Shown: piece by piece, positions 41,390-43,392 of the stretch
How positions within the stretch are numbered: position 1 is the stretch's first letter
How the letters are laid out: the number at the start of each line of letters is the position of its first letter
NCBI GenBank assembly: GCA_015689705.1
Contig: WVSN01000023.1
Span: forward strand, 1 to 43,392
Length of the DNA: 43,392 nucleotides
Direction of reading: 5' to 3'
DNA from: Rhodobacterales bacterium HKCCE3408
GTDB taxonomy: Bacteria > Pseudomonadota > Alphaproteobacteria > Rhodobacterales > Rhodobacteraceae
The notes under the pieces: model-generated
The model's input: the letters and a program-made list of their open reading frames with translations, nothing else
Told to the model about the DNA's origin: nothing
Database searches by the model: none
Program-made: the position numbers and the translations under genes

Positions 41390-42799
41390 ATGGCGGATCT
41401 GGTGGACCTGCCCCGGAATGACAGCGGAATCGAGACAGCGCTTGGCATCCTCGCGCAGCGCTTCGGGCCGCAATTCGACCGCGGCGCGGCGATGCGCGAG
41501 CAGCACGGGCACACCACGACCTGGCTCCGGAATCAGAAGCCCGACGCCGTGGTTTTCCCCCACTCGACCGGGGAGGTGCAGGAGATCGTGCGGATCTGCT
41601 CGGCCCATCACGTGCCGATCATCCCGTTCGGCACCGGCACCTCGCTCGAGGGCCATGTGAACGCGCCGGCGGGCGGTGTTTCGGTCGATCTGAGCCAGAT
41701 GAACCGCATCCTCGAGGTGCATGCGCAGGACATGGACGCGGTGATCGAGCCCGGGGTGACGCGCAAGGCGCTGAACACCCATCTGCGCGATACCGGGCTG
41801 TTCTTTCCCGTCGATCCAGGCGCCGACGCCTCGCTCGGCGGCATGGCCTCGACGCGGGCCTCGGGGACGAACGCGGTGCGGTACGGCACGATGCGGGACA
41901 ACGTGCTTGGGCTGAAGGCGGTGCTGGCGTCGGGCGAAGTGCTGACGACCGGGGGCCGGGCGCGGAAAAGCTCGGCCGGATACGACCTGACCCGGCTGTT
42001 CGTCGGGGCGGAGGGCACGCTCGGCCTCATCACCGAACTGACGGTGAAGCTTGCCGGGATCCCCGAGGCGATGTCGGCCGCGACCTGTTCCTTCCCGACG
42101 ACCGATGCCGCCTGCCGGGCCGTCATCATGACGATCCAGTACGGTCTGCCGGTCGCCCGGATCGAGCTTCTGGATGCGATGAGCGTCCATGCCGCCAACG
42201 CCTATTCGAAGCTCGACCTGCCGGAACAGCCGCTTCTGCTGCTGGAATTCCACGGCTCGGCGAGCAGCGTGGCGGAGCAAGCCGAGACCTTCGGCGAAAT
42301 CGCCGCGGAGTTCGGCGGGTCAGGCTTCGAGATGGCCACCCGCGAAGAGGACCGGCTGCGGCTCTGGCAGGCGCGGCACGATCTCTACTGGGCCTGTCTT
42401 GCGCTGAAGCCCGAGGGGGCCGGCCTGTCCACGGATGTCTGCGTGCCTGTCTCGCGCCTGGCCGAGGCCGTGGTCCGGGGGCAGGAAAAGGCCGAGGAGC
42501 TTGGCCTGACCGCGCCGGTGGCGGGCCATGTTGGCGATGGAAATTTCCACATGCTTCCGCTGATCGATGCCTCCGACCCGAAGGAACGCGCGAAGGTGGA
42601 CGAACTGAGCGCCTTCCTCGCCGAGCTTGCCATTTCGCTTGGCGGGACCTGCACGGGCGAACACGGGATCGGGCAGGGCAAGGCGCGCTATCTCGAAGCC
42701 GAGCTCGGCCCCGCGGCGGTCACCGCGATGGCCGGGATCAAGGCGGCGCTCGACCCCGACAACATCATGAACCCCGGAAAGATCGGGCTGCCGGCGTGA
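41390..42799 (+). CDS. FAD-linked D-lactate dehydrogenase-type oxidase (GlcD/LDHD family)
   Basis: 469 residues of the VAO/PCMH flavoprotein family. The FAD-binding half has PIIPFGTGTSLEGHVNAPAGGVSVDLSQMNRI at about 81-112, PVDPGADASLGGMASTRASGTNAVRYGTMRDNV at about 143-175 and LFVGAEGTLGLITELTVKL. The C-terminal half has VAGHVGDGNFHMLP and CTGEHGIGQGKARYLEAELG, whose histidines mark D-2-hydroxyacid oxidation. The closest type is D-lactate dehydrogenase (cytochrome); glycolate oxidase GlcD is less likely because glcE/glcF do not follow. AAGGGGAAG lies upstream of the ATG. Its TGA overlaps the GTG of the VIT-family gene. Confidence 0.9.
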   Translation: MADLVDLPRNDSGIETALGILAQRFGPQFDRGAAMREQHGHTTTWLRNQKPDAVVFPHSTGEVQEIVRICSAHHVPIIPFGTGTSLEGHVNAPAGGVSVDLSQMNRILEVHAQDMDAVIEPGVTRKALNTHLRDTGLFFPVDPGADASLGGMASTRASGTNAVRYGTMRDNVLGLKAVLASGEVLTTGGRARKSSAGYDLTRLFVGAEGTLGLITELTVKLAGIPEAMSAATCSFPTTDAACRAVIMTIQYGLPVARIELLDAMSVHAANAYSKLDLPEQPLLLLEFHGSASSVAEQAETFGEIAAEFGGSGFEMATREEDRLRLWQARHDLYWACLALKPEGAGLSTDVCVPVSRLAEAVVRGQEKAEELGLTAPVAGHVGDGNFHMLPLIDASDPKERAKVDELSAFLAELAISLGGTCTGEHGIGQGKARYLEAELGPAAVTAMAGIKAALDPDNIMNPGKIGLPA

Positions 42800-43392
42800 A
42801 GACACCGGCAGAGCGGACACTGGCCCACCCCGAGCCGCATCTCTCGGGCCGGGCGGGCTGGCTCAGGGCGGCTGTCCTGGGCGCGAATGACGGTATCCTG
42901 TCGGTCGCCGCGCTGATCGTCGGCGTGGCTGCGGGCGGCGCCGACCGGCTGGATATCCTGCTGGCCGGGATTGCCGGCACGGTGGCGGGTGCGCTGTCGA
43001 TGGCGGCGGGCGAATACGTCTCGGTCTCGAGCCAGGCCGACGTGGAAGCAGCCGACATCGCCCGCGAAAAGGCGGAGCTGGAGCGGAATCCGCAGGCCGA
43101 ACTGGACGAGCTTGCCGCGATCTACCGGTACCGCGGCCTGTCGCCTGGACTGGCACAGAAGGTGGCGGAAGAACTGAGCGCCAAGGACGCGCTCGGCGCG
43201 CATCTGCGGGACGAGATCGGGCTGACCGACCTTGCCCCGCCGCAGCCGGTTCAGGCGGCGATCGTGTCGGCGACGACCTTCGCCGCCGGCGCGGCCGGCC
43301 CGCTTCTCGTGGCCTCCGTGGTGCCGGCGGGCGGGCTTCAGATCTCGGTCGGCGTGGCGACCATCGCGGCGCTCGTGGCGCTCGGCGCGCTC
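42796..43392 (+). CDS. VIT1/CCC1-family iron/manganese transporter, truncated by window end
   Basis: 199 codons are visible; the frame is open at the right edge. The GTG start overlaps the previous TGA (GTGA), showing translational coupling; a later start would lose the HPEPHLSGRAGWLRAAVLGANDG region that is typical of the family. Motifs: VLGANDGILSVAALIVGVAAG (first helix), AGALSMAAGEYVSVSSQADVE at about 67-87 (the conserved cytoplasmic-end Met/Glu region), then a charged ALA/Glu helix and the start of the next helices. VIT family proteins move Fe(II) or Mn(II) across membranes. Coupling to a flavoprotein oxidase gene is not explained. Confidence 0.9.
   Translation, partial: MKTPAERTLAHPEPHLSGRAGWLRAAVLGANDGILSVAALIVGVAAGGADRLDILLAGIAGTVAGALSMAAGEYVSVSSQADVEAADIAREKAELERNPQAELDELAAIYRYRGLSPGLAQKVAEELSAKDALGAHLRDEIGLTDLAPPQPVQAAIVSATTFAAGAAGPLLVASVVPAGGLQISVGVATIAALVALGAL

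Overview
The window reads as chromosomal DNA of a Rhodobacterales (Rhodobacteraceae-like) alphaproteobacterium. The reasons are the high GC content with strong third-position G/C bias, a 407-residue single-step (Shemin) 5-aminolevulinate synthase very like that of Rhodobacter, FnrL-type boxes, VPxPA-CTERM surface proteins, a takP-like TRAP system, DUF2852 and RodZ-like proteins, and a dispersed 'CTTCATCTTTCC' intergenic repeat. Nearly all of it is ordinary core genome. I see no phage, insertion sequence, CRISPR array, rRNA or tRNA.

Layout. 1-2.7 kb: the tail of a VPxPA-CTERM protein, a small secreted protein, and the acetolactate synthase large subunit gene (ilvB). ilvB is preceded by what looks like a complete translational attenuator: a 15-codon Leu/Val-rich leader peptide, an antiterminator hairpin and a terminator. 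2.9-7.5 kb: a TRAP transporter operon (binding protein, small permease, unusually long large permease). 7.5-9.5 kb: aminoacyl-tRNA-protein transferase, RDD and DUF2852 proteins. 9.6-10.5 kb: an ArsR regulator plus SRPBCC gene pair behind a probably leaderless, self-overlapping promoter/operator. 10.5-18 kb: valine catabolism on the minus strand (isobutyryl-CoA dehydrogenase, 3-hydroxyisobutyryl-CoA hydrolase, mmsB and, after a VPxPA-CTERM gene and a carboxylate-amine ligase, mmsA).

18-26 kb: CBS protein, coaD, two cyclophilins, a Uup-type ABC-F protein, a YdcZ-like membrane protein, an HExxH lipoprotein, a hotdog thioesterase, and two tandem small c-type cytochromes behind a perfect FNR box, then a GYD protein. 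25.3-26.2 kb holds a G-quadruplex candidate, two hairpins and a distinctly AT-richer DUF4145 gene, the only clearly accessory-looking patch. 26-35 kb: parE, a CPBP-like membrane protein, secreted and lipid-anchored small proteins, a winged-helix/TPR regulator, a Flp-pilin-like protein, a MATE exporter and an M20 peptidase. 35-43 kb: hemA with an FNR box, a RodZ-like protein, ispG, a PhnM-like amidohydrolase that seems to have lost its metal ligands, a D-lactate dehydrogenase-type flavoprotein and a truncated VIT-family transporter.

How it fits together: the window both makes branched-chain amino acids (attenuated ilvB) and degrades valine. It also holds two predicted oxygen-responsive (FnrL) promoters, one for tetrapyrrole synthesis and one for a cytochrome pair. 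I found no convincing wholly new system. The best leads are the ilv attenuator, the FNR-controlled tandem cytochromes, the PhnM-like pseudoenzyme, the leaderless ArsR operator, the orphan terminator near 16.38 kb and the DUF4145 insertion beside parE. All assignments come from reading the sequence by eye; no database search was run.
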